Assembly (NCBI GenBank): GCA_003248755.1 | Contig: QFQW01000047.1 | Span: forward strand, 1 to 27,407 | Reading direction: 5' to 3' | Length of the DNA stretch: 27,407 bases | DNA from: Chryseobacterium sp. | GTDB taxonomy: Bacteria > Bacteroidota > Bacteroidia > Flavobacteriales > Weeksellaceae | Shown here: positions 7,806 through 14,399 of the stretch, piece by piece | How the letters are laid out: every line of letters begins with the position of its first letter | Numbering within the stretch: position 1 is the first letter of the stretch | Notes under the pieces: generated by a model | The model's input: the letters and a program-made list of their open reading frames with translations, nothing else | Told to the model about the DNA's origin: nothing | The model's database searches: none | Program-made: the position numbers and the translations under genes

Positions 7806-8147
7806 TTAGTTTTGAGAGTGAGAGTTTGATGTGATTTGGTTGACGGAGTCTGTTAGTTCCTGCCAGGTTGTTTGTAATTCTGCAAGGAAGAGACTTCCTT
7901 TTTCAGTAATCTGATAATACTTTCTTGGCGGTCCGCTTGTAGATTCTTCCCATCTGTAAGCGAGGAATTCGCCGTTTTTCAATCTTGTAAGGAGAGGATA
8001 AAGAGTTCCTTCCACTACATCCAGTTTTCCTTTTTTGAGAGATTCTATCAGGTCGGAAACATACATTTCGCGTTGTTGGATAAGACTCAAAATACAGAAT
8101 TCCAGAATTCCTTTACGCATTTGCGCTTTTGTGTTCTCGGTATTCAT
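7806..8147 (-). CDS. PadR family transcriptional regulator
   Basis: A 113-residue DNA-binding protein with the PadR winged helix. Signatures: RKGILEFCILSLIQQREMYVSDLIESL (residues about 11-37), the recognition part VVEGTLYPLLTRLKNGEFL, and the wing SGPPRKYYQITEKG. Length fits subfamily 2 (about 110), which lacks the long C-terminal dimerisation domain. The frame is open upstream, but ATG 8147 gives the family N-terminus (MNTENTKAQMRKG). First gene of an operon with pspC, 4 bases apart. A promoter with an overlapping palindrome (8239-8278) suggests autorepression. The inducer is unknown. Confidence 0.9.
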   Translation of the reverse strand: MNTENTKAQMRKGILEFCILSLIQQREMYVSDLIESLKKGKLDVVEGTLYPLLTRLKNGEFLAYRWEESTSGPPRKYYQITEKGSLFLAELQTTWQELTDSVNQITSNSHSQN

Positions 8148-8238
8148 ATTAATTGTTTGGTTTAAATTCAAATAATTATAAAGTTTAATGTTCTTGCCTG
8201 TTGTATTTTTAATAAGCTTCGAACCCGCTTCTCTAACT

Positions 8239-8259
8239 TTACATTGCAAAGATATGTAA
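8239..8259. promoter_or_regulatory. Palindrome over the padR promoter, candidate PadR operator
   Basis: TTACAT (8239-8244), nine bases, then ATGTAA (8254-8259): a perfect 6-bp dyad covering the -7 element of padR. PadR proteins commonly bind ATGT/ACAT-type dyads at their own promoters. Binding here is inferred from position and symmetry only. Confidence 0.45.
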
Positions 8260-8278
8260 ATGAAATGGTATTATGCAA
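8247..8278 (-). promoter_or_regulatory. padR-pspC promoter
   Basis: On the minus strand TTG (8276-8278), 21 bases, then TATCTTTG (8247-8254), an exact TAnnTTTG. The transcript would begin near 8240, leaving a leader of about 90 bases to the padR ATG at 8147. Confidence 0.6.
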
Positions 8279-8391
8279 TACAAAGTAGTAAATATTTTTT
8301 AATTTATATTGTAAGTTATTGATTTTCAATGTAAATATTTTTATTGTTCGAAATTGATAATTCTTAAATATTCTAATGTTTAATTAAAAAA

Positions 8392-8428
8392 GGACTTTTA
8401 AACAAAGTTTATTCGGACGTTTAAACAA
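8392..8428 (+). promoter_or_regulatory. Direct repeats upstream of the SDR gene, candidate AraC-type operator
   Basis: GGACTTTTAAACAA (8392-8405) and GGACGTTTAAACAA (8415-8428) match at 13 of 14 positions and are 23 bases apart, about two helical turns. They end right before the -33 region of the SDR promoter, the usual place for an AraC-family activator. An AraC regulator is encoded by the second gene of the same transcript. Inference from layout. Confidence 0.45.
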
Positions 8429-8430
8429 CA

Positions 8431-8458
8431 TTGATGAAGATTATGTGGTCTAATTTTG
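8431..8458 (+). promoter_or_regulatory. Promoter of the SDR-araC unit
   Basis: TAATTTTG at 8451-8458 matches TAnnTTTG. A TTG at 8431-8433 could be the -33 element, but its 17-base spacing is shorter than the usual 19-21, consistent with a promoter needing an activator. Start site would be near 8465, 15 bases before the ATG at 8480. Confidence 0.5.
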
Positions 8459-8479
8459 CTTTAATAAAATATTTAAACA

Positions 8480-9469
8480 ATGAACAATTATCAAGGAGCA
8501 TTACAAAAGCCGGTTAATTCTGGCTTTAATGCAAAATCAACCACAGAAGAAGTTATCAAAGGAATTAATCTCGAAGGAAAAATCGCCATTGTAACCGGCG
8601 GGAATTCAGGAATTGGTTTGGAAACAGTGAAAACATTATCAAAAGCTGGAGCAACCGTAATTGTTCCTGCAAGAGATATCGAAAAAGCGAAAAGAAATCT
8701 TGCTGGAATTGCTAATGTGGAGCTGCAGGAATTAGACTTAGTAAATCCTGATTCGATTGATAAATTTGCTGAAAAATTCTTAGAATCGGGAAGACCGCTT
8801 CATTTACTGATTAATAATGCAGGAATAATGTGGGTTCCGCTTCGCAGGGACCATCGTGGTTTTGAATCTCAATTGGCTGTTAATCACCTGGCCCATTTTC
8901 AGTTGACGGAAAGATTGTGGCCTGCATTGAAGCAAGCAAACGGCGCAAGAGTAGTGAATGTATCTTCAGGCGGACATCAGTTCTCTGATTTCAATTTTGA
9001 AGACCCGAATTTTCTCAATCGGGAATATGAAACGCTGCTTGGTTACGGACAATCTAAAACTGCAGTCAATCTATTTTCGATGGAATTGGATAACCGGGCA
9101 AAAGAATTCAATGTGAGAAGTTATGCATTATGTCCGGGCGCAGTCGGCGGAACAGAATTAGGGAGAGAAGCACCTTTGGACTTATTTCAAAAGTTAGGTT
9201 ATATGGATTCAGAAGGGAATTTGTTGCCGGAAGTCAAGGCTTCTCTGAAAACCATTCCTCAGGGTGCTGCAACCACAGTCTGGTGCGCCACAAGTCCTTT
9301 GCTTGATGATTTGGGAGGAATTTATTGCGAGAATGTCGATATTGCTGAGTTGAGTTCCGATGTGAAAATTATCGGTGGAATCAAAGCATATTCTTTGGAC
9401 GAAACCAATGCAAAAAGATTGTGGAAGTTAAGCGAAGAAATGACAGGAATAGCATTTGCGTTCAGTTGA
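8480..9469 (+). CDS. Short-chain dehydrogenase/reductase (NAD(P)-dependent)
   Basis: A 329-residue oxidoreductase of the classical/extended SDR family with the Rossmann glycine motif TGGNSGIG at about 39-46, the NNAGI motif at about 112-116, catalytic Ser162 or 163 (NVSSGG), Tyr189 and Lys193 (YGQSK). The form resembles WW-domain oxidoreductase or retinol-dehydrogenase-like SDRs; the substrate is unknown. There is an N-terminal extension of about 30 residues before the Rossmann strand. ATG 8480 follows a TAnnTTTG promoter. An AraC-family regulator gene begins 21 bases after its stop, so the two are probably one transcript, with the regulator controlling the dehydrogenase. Confidence 0.88.
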   Translation: MNNYQGALQKPVNSGFNAKSTTEEVIKGINLEGKIAIVTGGNSGIGLETVKTLSKAGATVIVPARDIEKAKRNLAGIANVELQELDLVNPDSIDKFAEKFLESGRPLHLLINNAGIMWVPLRRDHRGFESQLAVNHLAHFQLTERLWPALKQANGARVVNVSSGGHQFSDFNFEDPNFLNREYETLLGYGQSKTAVNLFSMELDNRAKEFNVRSYALCPGAVGGTELGREAPLDLFQKLGYMDSEGNLLPEVKASLKTIPQGAATTVWCATSPLLDDLGGIYCENVDIAELSSDVKIIGGIKAYSLDETNAKRLWKLSEEMTGIAFAFS

Positions 9470-9490
9470 GATTTGTAACTTTGTGACAAT

Positions 9491-10300
9491 ATGGATTATC
9501 AGGTTAATTATATCAACCCCGAAATCAAACTTTCCAGTTACGAAGGTAAGTTGTTTAAGACAGAAGCGGCATTTGAAGACCATTTGTTAGTTTGGCTGAT
9601 TTCCGGTGAAACGAAGATTATTCAGGCAGATGAGAGTTTTTTATTTGGAGCCGGAAGCACTTTTTTGATTCCGAGAAATCAGTTGGCAACCATCATTAAT
9701 TATCCGAAAGACGGATTGCCCCACAAAGCTGTTGCAATGCATCTGTCATCAAAAAGACTTAGAGAATTTTACAATAACAATCAATTAAAATCAAAAAATC
9801 CAACAGGTAAAATCATCAGTTTCGAGAAACATCCTTTATTGGAAAGCTGTTTAAATTCTTTGATTCCGTATTTTGAAATGCAGAATAATTTCCCGGAAAA
9901 TATCGCGGCATTGAAAATCAATGAAGCTATTAATATTCTTAGAACGATTGATGAAACGATTGATGCTGTACTCAATAATTTCGAAGAACCCGGAAAAATT
10001 GATTTGGTGGCTTTTATGGAAAAGAATTTTATGTTCAATATGCCACTGGAGAAATTTGGTTATTTGACTGGCCGAAGTTTAACCACTTTCAAGCGGGATT
10101 TCTACAAAGCTTTCAATTCCACACCGCAAAGATGGCTGACCAAAAAACGTCTGGAATTGGCACATTATGAACTTGCCGAGAAACATAAGAAACCTGTTGA
10201 TGTCTATTATGAAATTGGCTTTGAAAATCTGTCGCATTTTTCTTTTGCGTTCAAGAAGCAGTTTGGTTATTCACCAACACGATTAATGTCAAATTTTTAA
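9491..10300 (+). CDS. AraC family transcriptional regulator
   Basis: A 269-residue regulator. Residues 1 to about 165 form the sensor part, with cupin-like beta segments (HLLVWLISGETKIIQADE, GAGSTFLIPRNQLA). The C-terminal 95 residues hold two helix-turn-helix motifs: MPLEKFGYLTGRSLTTFKRDF and VDVYYEIGFENLSHFSFAFK, ending in the family signature FGYSPTRLM. Length is standard. It lies 21 bases after the SDR gene and probably regulates it; the direct repeats at 8392-8428 are candidate binding sites. The ligand is unknown. No terminator is obvious between its stop and the thr promoter, which starts only 28 bases later, so some read-through into the thr leader is possible. Confidence 0.88.
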   Translation: MDYQVNYINPEIKLSSYEGKLFKTEAAFEDHLLVWLISGETKIIQADESFLFGAGSTFLIPRNQLATIINYPKDGLPHKAVAMHLSSKRLREFYNNNQLKSKNPTGKIISFEKHPLLESCLNSLIPYFEMQNNFPENIAALKINEAINILRTIDETIDAVLNNFEEPGKIDLVAFMEKNFMFNMPLEKFGYLTGRSLTTFKRDFYKAFNSTPQRWLTKKRLELAHYELAEKHKKPVDVYYEIGFENLSHFSFAFKKQFGYSPTRLMSNF

Positions 10301-10327
10301 TAAATTTTAAAAATTGTTGAAGAAAAA

Positions 10328-10358
10328 TTTGCAGATGAAAAATGTTTTCATACTTTCG
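10328..10358 (+). promoter_or_regulatory. Promoter of the thr operon
   Basis: TTTG (10328-10331), 19 bases, then TACTTTCG (10351-10358), one mismatch from TAnnTTTG. This is the best full two-part Bacteroidota promoter in the window. A start near 10364 leaves only about 16 bases before the leader peptide ATG. Confidence 0.65.
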
Positions 10359-10379
10359 TAACAGATTTACAAAACGATA

Positions 10380-10451
10380 ATGAATTTTACAACCACAACA
10401 ACGATTTCTACAACAACTACAATTAGTAGCTGCAGAAAGGTATGTTTGTGA
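10380..10451 (+). CDS. thrL: thr operon leader peptide
   Basis: A 23-codon frame from ATG 10380 to TGA 10451, encoding MNFTTTTTISTTTTISSC followed by RKVCL. It has nine Thr codons (ACA, ACC, ACG, ACT) in two runs and two Ile codons, the pattern of amino-acid attenuator leader peptides; E. coli ThrL is similarly rich in Thr and Ile. The peptide itself probably has no function beyond ribosome position sensing. A strong terminator follows 26 bases after its stop, and the operon for threonine synthesis begins at 10619. The last codons (10433-10440) can pair with the 5' arm of the terminator. It is too short for ordinary gene finders. Confidence 0.88.
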   Translation: MNFTTTTTISTTTTISSCRKVCL

Positions 10452-10489
10452 CATTGTGAAAAATTAGATAATTAACAAAAGCCTTTCTG
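10433..10489 (+). promoter_or_regulatory. Antiterminator of the thr attenuator
   Basis: CAGAAAGG at 10433-10440 is identical to the 3' arm of the terminator (10494-10501) and can pair instead with CCTTTCTG at 10482-10489. If a ribosome stalls at the Thr runs (10389-10424) this segment is free and the antiterminator can form. If translation reaches the stop at 10449-10451, the ribosome covers it and the terminator forms. The sequences are seen directly; the switch mechanism is inferred from the classic attenuation model. Confidence 0.75.
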
Positions 10490-10507
10490 AATTCAGAAAG
10501 GCTTTTT
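10478..10507 (+). terminator. thr attenuator terminator
   Basis: A perfect 12-bp stem, AAAGCCTTTCTG (10478-10489) and CAGAAAGGCTTT (10494-10505), with an AATT loop and a T-rich end. It sits between the leader peptide and thrA, where it serves as a conditional terminator. Confidence 0.9.
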
Positions 10508-10538
10508 ATTTGTGAATGATGATAAAGAATTAACAGGA

Positions 10539-10601
10539 GCTCCGTAGGAGCGAAATGTGTGTAGTAAAATAATTGACAGTTTAACAGAGCTCCGTAGGAG
10601 C
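10539..10601 (+). repeat. Doublet-hairpin interspersed repeat, copy in the thr leader
   Basis: Two copies of the palindrome GCTCC-GTA-GGAGC, at 10539-10551 and 10589-10601, 50 bases apart start to start. The first is followed by GAAATGTGTGTAGTAAAAT. A related doublet with other stem bases but the same arrangement lies at 26554-26621. Such palindromes are, to my knowledge, frequent between genes in Chryseobacterium and relatives. The second hairpin ends 17 bases before the thrA start codon and so lies in its 5' leader. Confidence 0.8.
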
Positions 10602-10618
10602 GATACAAAAAAACTAAA

Positions 10619-13063
10619 ATGAAAATTTTAAAATTCGGGGGAACTTCGGTTGGAAGTGTAGAAGCATTGAGAAATGTAAAATCAATCATTGAAAAAGAAT
10701 TTAATAAAGACAAGCCATTAATTGTTGTTTGTTCCGCCTTATCAGGAATCACGAATGCACTTTTATCGGCATCTCAAGAGGCTTTGAAACAAAATGATTT
10801 TTCTGAAATCCTAAAATCTGCAGAAGAAAAACACTATCAGATTATTTCAGAATTATTGCCAAGAACGGCCCAAAATCCATTATTGATGATGGTAAAAGTT
10901 AGTTTTAATGAGATTGAGGATGTTTTATTCAGTGTTAAAAATCTGGGAGAATTGTCAGACAGAATCAAAGATAGACTGCTTTCTTACGGAGAACAGATGT
11001 CAAGCAAGATTGTTTCTGCTTTTCTTCAATCTGAAGGTTTTCCAGCGGTTTTCCAAGATTCCAGAGAATTGATTTTAACCGATTCTCACTTTGGAAACGC
11101 GAATGTCGATTCTAAAAAAACCAATGAAAATCTCAAAAACTGGAACATTGAAAATCAAATCTATGTTGTTACGGGTTTTATCGCAAAAGATAAAAACGAT
11201 GATACAACAACTTTGGGCAGAGGAGGTTCGGATTACACTGCTGCAATTCTAGGTTCAGGTTTAAAAGCTGATGAAATCCAGATTTGGACAGATGTTGACG
11301 GTTTTTTAACTGCTGACCCAAAATTAGTAAAAAATGCGTTTTCTCAGTCAGAACTCAGCTATCAGGAAGCTATGGAAATGTCGTATTTCGGAGCGAAAGT
11401 CATTTATCCGCCAACAATGATTCCGGCAATTGAAAGTCAAATCCCGATTTATATCAAAAACACCTTTAAACCAGAAAATGAAGGAACTTTGATTCATCAA
11501 AAATCCGAAGTTTCCAAAGGATTAATCAAAGGAATAGTTTCTATCGAGAAAACTTGCCTGATTAATATAACAGGAAACGGGATGATTGGGATGAAGGGCT
11601 TCAGTGGAAGATTGTTCAATGCTTTAGCGAGATATGAAGTTAATGTAATATTGATAACTCAGGCGAGTTCGGAACACAGTATTTCGTTTGTTGTTTCTTT
11701 CGATGATGAGAAAAAAGCGAAAAAAGCAATCTATGAAGAGTTTGATTTTGAAATTAATTCTAACAAAATTGATGAACCACAGTTCGATAATGAGCTAAGT
11801 ATTATTTCTGTCGTTGGCGAGAATATGAAAAAAACGAGAGGAATCAGCGGTAAGTTTTTCAGTGCTTTGGGTAAGAATGGAATCAATATCATTGCGATTG
11901 CGCAAGGTTCCTCAGAGCTCAATATTTCTGCAGTGATTGAAAGAGCCGAACTCTCAAAAGCACTTAATGTCGTTCACGATTCGCTGCTGCTCTCTCCTGT
12001 AAAAACGTTCAATGTGATGTTTGCTGGAACAGGAAATATCGGGAAAGAATTGTTCCGGCAATTGGAAAGAGAACAGCAAAACCTGGAAGAAAATCATCAG
12101 ATTAAAATCAATGTTGTAGGAATCACCAACAGTCGGGAAATGAAAATTTTCGATAATCCTGAATCTGATTTTGATTTAAATAATAACTTTAATAATAATT
12201 TACAAAAATCAGATTTAAAAGAATTTATAAAATCTATTTCAAGTGAAAATTTACCTAATTTGGTTTTTGTAGACAACACTTCCAGTGAAGATGTTGTTGC
12301 AGAATATCCGTTATTATTTAACAATAATATTTCTATTGTGACTTGTAACAAAAAAGGAAATTCGTCATCTTACGAGCAGTATAGTAAGTTTAAAAGACTG
12401 GCAAAAAAGAATAATGTGAGTTTCTTATACGAGACCAATGTTGGAGCAGGACTTCCAATTATAAAAACCTTAAATGACCTTTGGATTTCCGGTGACGAAA
12501 TCCTGAAAATCGAAGCTATTTTGTCAGGAACAATTTCCTATATTTTCAATAATTATGTGGGTGATAAGACTTTTGCTGAGGTTGTAAGAACTGCGCAGGA
12601 GTTAGGTTATACAGAACCAGACCCAAGAGACGATTTGAACGGAATGGATTTCTCCAGAAAAATGCTGATTCTCGGAAGGGAAATCGGACTGCCATTGGAA
12701 ATGTCAGATGTCAATATCAAAGATTTTCTTCCGGAAGCTTGTCTTAAAGCCGAAACAATTCCTGAATTCTACAAAGAATTGGAAAAGCACGAACCATACT
12801 TTTCATCATTCAAAAACGAAGCTGAAAATTCAGGTAGAAAACTGAGATTAATAGGAGTTCTGGAAGAGGGAAAAATCAACATCGAAGTTCAGATTGTTGA
12901 TGCCAATCATCCGTTTTTCGGATTGTCGGGCAGCGATAATATCATTTCGTTCACGACTTCCAGGTATAGGAATACACCGTTGGTCGTAAAAGGTCCCGGC
13001 GCAGGTGCGGAAGTGACGGCTGCAGGTGTTTTTGCAGATTTGGTAAGAGTTACAGCGCAATAA
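10619..13063 (+). CDS. thrA: Bifunctional aspartokinase / homoserine dehydrogenase
   Basis: Catalyses the first step of the aspartate pathway (aspartate to aspartyl phosphate) and the later reduction of aspartate semialdehyde to homoserine. The 814-residue length matches fused ThrA/MetL enzymes (about 810-820). Order: aspartokinase domain from residue 1 with KFGGTSVGS at 5-13 and the TLGRGGSDYTA segment near 200; two ACT repeats in the middle (CLINITGNGMIGMKGFSGRLF and its counterpart ISVVGENMKKTRGISGKFF); then homoserine dehydrogenase with the NAD(P) motif GTGNIG at about 469-474 and GMDFSRKMLILGREIG near the C-terminus. First structural gene of the thr operon, so likely threonine-repressed through the attenuator upstream; the ACT domains suggest allosteric control too, probably by threonine. 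A 100-base spacer separates it from thrB. Confidence 0.96.
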   Translation: MKILKFGGTSVGSVEALRNVKSIIEKEFNKDKPLIVVCSALSGITNALLSASQEALKQNDFSEILKSAEEKHYQIISELLPRTAQNPLLMMVKVSFNEIEDVLFSVKNLGELSDRIKDRLLSYGEQMSSKIVSAFLQSEGFPAVFQDSRELILTDSHFGNANVDSKKTNENLKNWNIENQIYVVTGFIAKDKNDDTTTLGRGGSDYTAAILGSGLKADEIQIWTDVDGFLTADPKLVKNAFSQSELSYQEAMEMSYFGAKVIYPPTMIPAIESQIPIYIKNTFKPENEGTLIHQKSEVSKGLIKGIVSIEKTCLINITGNGMIGMKGFSGRLFNALARYEVNVILITQASSEHSISFVVSFDDEKKAKKAIYEEFDFEINSNKIDEPQFDNELSIISVVGENMKKTRGISGKFFSALGKNGINIIAIAQGSSELNISAVIERAELSKALNVVHDSLLLSPVKTFNVMFAGTGNIGKELFRQLEREQQNLEENHQIKINVVGITNSREMKIFDNPESDFDLNNNFNNNLQKSDLKEFIKSISSENLPNLVFVDNTSSEDVVAEYPLLFNNNISIVTCNKKGNSSSYEQYSKFKRLAKKNNVSFLYETNVGAGLPIIKTLNDLWISGDEILKIEAILSGTISYIFNNYVGDKTFAEVVRTAQELGYTEPDPRDDLNGMDFSRKMLILGREIGLPLEMSDVNIKDFLPEACLKAETIPEFYKELEKHEPYFSSFKNEAENSGRKLRLIGVLEEGKINIEVQIVDANHPFFGLSGSDNIISFTTSRYRNTPLVVKGPGAGAEVTAAGVFADLVRVTAQ

Positions 13064-13082
13064 AAATTATAAATGATAAAAG

Positions 13083-13159
13083 ATAATTGATGAATGATAG
13101 CTCAAACAGTTCATTATCATCAATATTTAATCAATTATCATTAATCAATCATCAATTAT
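13083..13159 (+). repeat. AT-rich inverted repeat in the thrA-thrB spacer
   Basis: ATAATTGATGA (13083-13093) and TCATCAATTAT (13149-13159) are perfect 11-bp inverted copies around 55 bases that repeat ATCA/TGAT words (ATTATCATCAATATTTAATCAATTATCATTAATC). The spacer therefore consists almost wholly of degenerate TGATNATT-like repeats. It is weak as a terminator since there is no GC-rich stem or T run. Confidence 0.5.
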
Positions 13160-13163
13160 AAAA

Positions 13164-14093
13164 ATGGATTCTATAAAAGTTTTTGCTCCCGCAACAGTCG
13201 CCAACGTGGTTTGTGGTTACGATATTCTCGGTTTTGCGATAGAAGAACCGGGCGATGAAATCATCCTGAGAAAAAATGATTACAACCAAATCATTATCAC
13301 AAAAATAGAAGGTGATAACGGAAAACTTCCGAAAGACCCGAATAAAAATGTTGTTTCGCATGTTATCCGATTGTTTCTGGAAAAAATCAATTCCAACCAG
13401 GGAATTGATATCGAACTCTATAAAAAAATGCCTCTCAACAGCGGAATGGGTTCCAGTGCGGCAAGCAGTGTTGCAGCATTGGTTGCTATCAATGAATTGA
13501 TGGGGAAACCTTATTCAAAACAAGAACTGTTACCTCTCGCAATGGAAGGTGAAAGAATTGCCTGTGGTAATGCACATGCCGATAATGTGGCGCCGGCACT
13601 TTTGGGTGGTTTGGTTTTAGTGAGAAGTTACGAACCGTTGGATGCGCTCAAACTGCCTTATCCAAAAGATTTGTCAGTAGTTTCCGTTCATCCGCACGTA
13701 GACGTTCCGACCGGCGAGGCGAGGAAAATCATCAAGGAAAGAATCAGTCTCAAATCTGCGGTTCAGCAATGGGGCAATGTTGCCGGATTGGTTGCCGGAT
13801 TTTGTACCGGCGATTTGGATTTGGTTAGTCGAAGTATGGAAGATGTTATTATAGAGCCGGTTCGCGCGATGCTGATTCCGTATTTTTATGAGATGAAACA
13901 GCTGGCTTTGGACAACGGTGCAATTGGTTTTGGGATTTCCGGTTCAGGCCCGTCGGTTTTTGCATTGTGTGAAAAGAAAAAAACTGCGGAAGAAATTTCA
14001 TTCAAAATCAAAGAATTACTCAATCAAAAAAACATAGAAAGCGAAGCATTCGTAACAAAAATTAATGATGAAGGAACGAGAGTTATCGATTAA
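13164..14093 (+). CDS. thrB: Homoserine kinase
   Basis: Phosphorylates homoserine on the threonine branch, in the cytosol. A 309-residue GHMP kinase: the ATP-binding motif LNSGMGSSAASS lies at about 91-102, the N-terminus FAPATVANVVCGYDILGFA is the homoserine-kinase substrate segment, and the C-terminal GFGISGSGPSVFAL is GHMP motif 3. Length is normal (about 300-320). ATG 13164 begins the conserved N-terminus. It lies between thrA and thrC in the usual order. Codon use looks somewhat richer in GC than thrA (more GCG, CCG), but I would not call transfer on that. Confidence 0.96.
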   Translation: MDSIKVFAPATVANVVCGYDILGFAIEEPGDEIILRKNDYNQIIITKIEGDNGKLPKDPNKNVVSHVIRLFLEKINSNQGIDIELYKKMPLNSGMGSSAASSVAALVAINELMGKPYSKQELLPLAMEGERIACGNAHADNVAPALLGGLVLVRSYEPLDALKLPYPKDLSVVSVHPHVDVPTGEARKIIKERISLKSAVQQWGNVAGLVAGFCTGDLDLVSRSMEDVIIEPVRAMLIPYFYEMKQLALDNGAIGFGISGSGPSVFALCEKKKTAEEISFKIKELLNQKNIESEAFVTKINDEGTRVID

Positions 14094-14096
14094 AAT

Positions 14097-14385
14097 TTGG
14101 GCAGCTTAATCCGCCTTCCGCTCCCAATCTTTTTATTTTTTAGCAAAAAAACAAAAAGGATTTCCGCTCAAGTCGGGCTGCAGCTTCGCAAAGTTGAAGA
14201 TTTATCTTCAATCCTATTGTGTTATTCCGCAGAATCTTTACGACGAATTTTAGATTTCTACCGTAATAACAAAATAACTTTAAAATTTAGTCTTCGCTGA
14301 GCGTAAGCGCCTTTGCGAACCTTAAAATGTTTTCAATAAAATTAAAAAAATCTTTGCGCACTTTGCGTTCAAAACAGTTCTAAGT
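14097..14385 (+). repeat. Composite intergenic repeat in the thrB-thrC gap
   Basis: The 306-base gap inside the thr operon holds no credible gene. A frame at 14097-14300 exists but looks like chance. The first 90 bases carry nested inverted pairs: GCAGC (14101-14105) with GCTGC (14177-14181), and AATCC (14108-14112) with GGATT (14158-14162), around a run of T and A stretches. The 3' part has TCGCTGAGCGTAAGCGCC and two CTTTGCG words, ending in CTTTGCGCACTTTGCGTT. From memory both parts resemble intergenic repeats scattered through Flavobacteriia genomes. The copy number in this genome cannot be seen here. Confidence 0.6.
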
Positions 14386-14399
14386 AAAAGAAAGAAAAA

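Noticed and set aside
14097..14300. 67-residue frame in the thrB-thrC gap
   Set aside because: It lies wholly in the composite intergenic repeat, has an unnatural composition and no start signal; the region reads as repeat, not gene.
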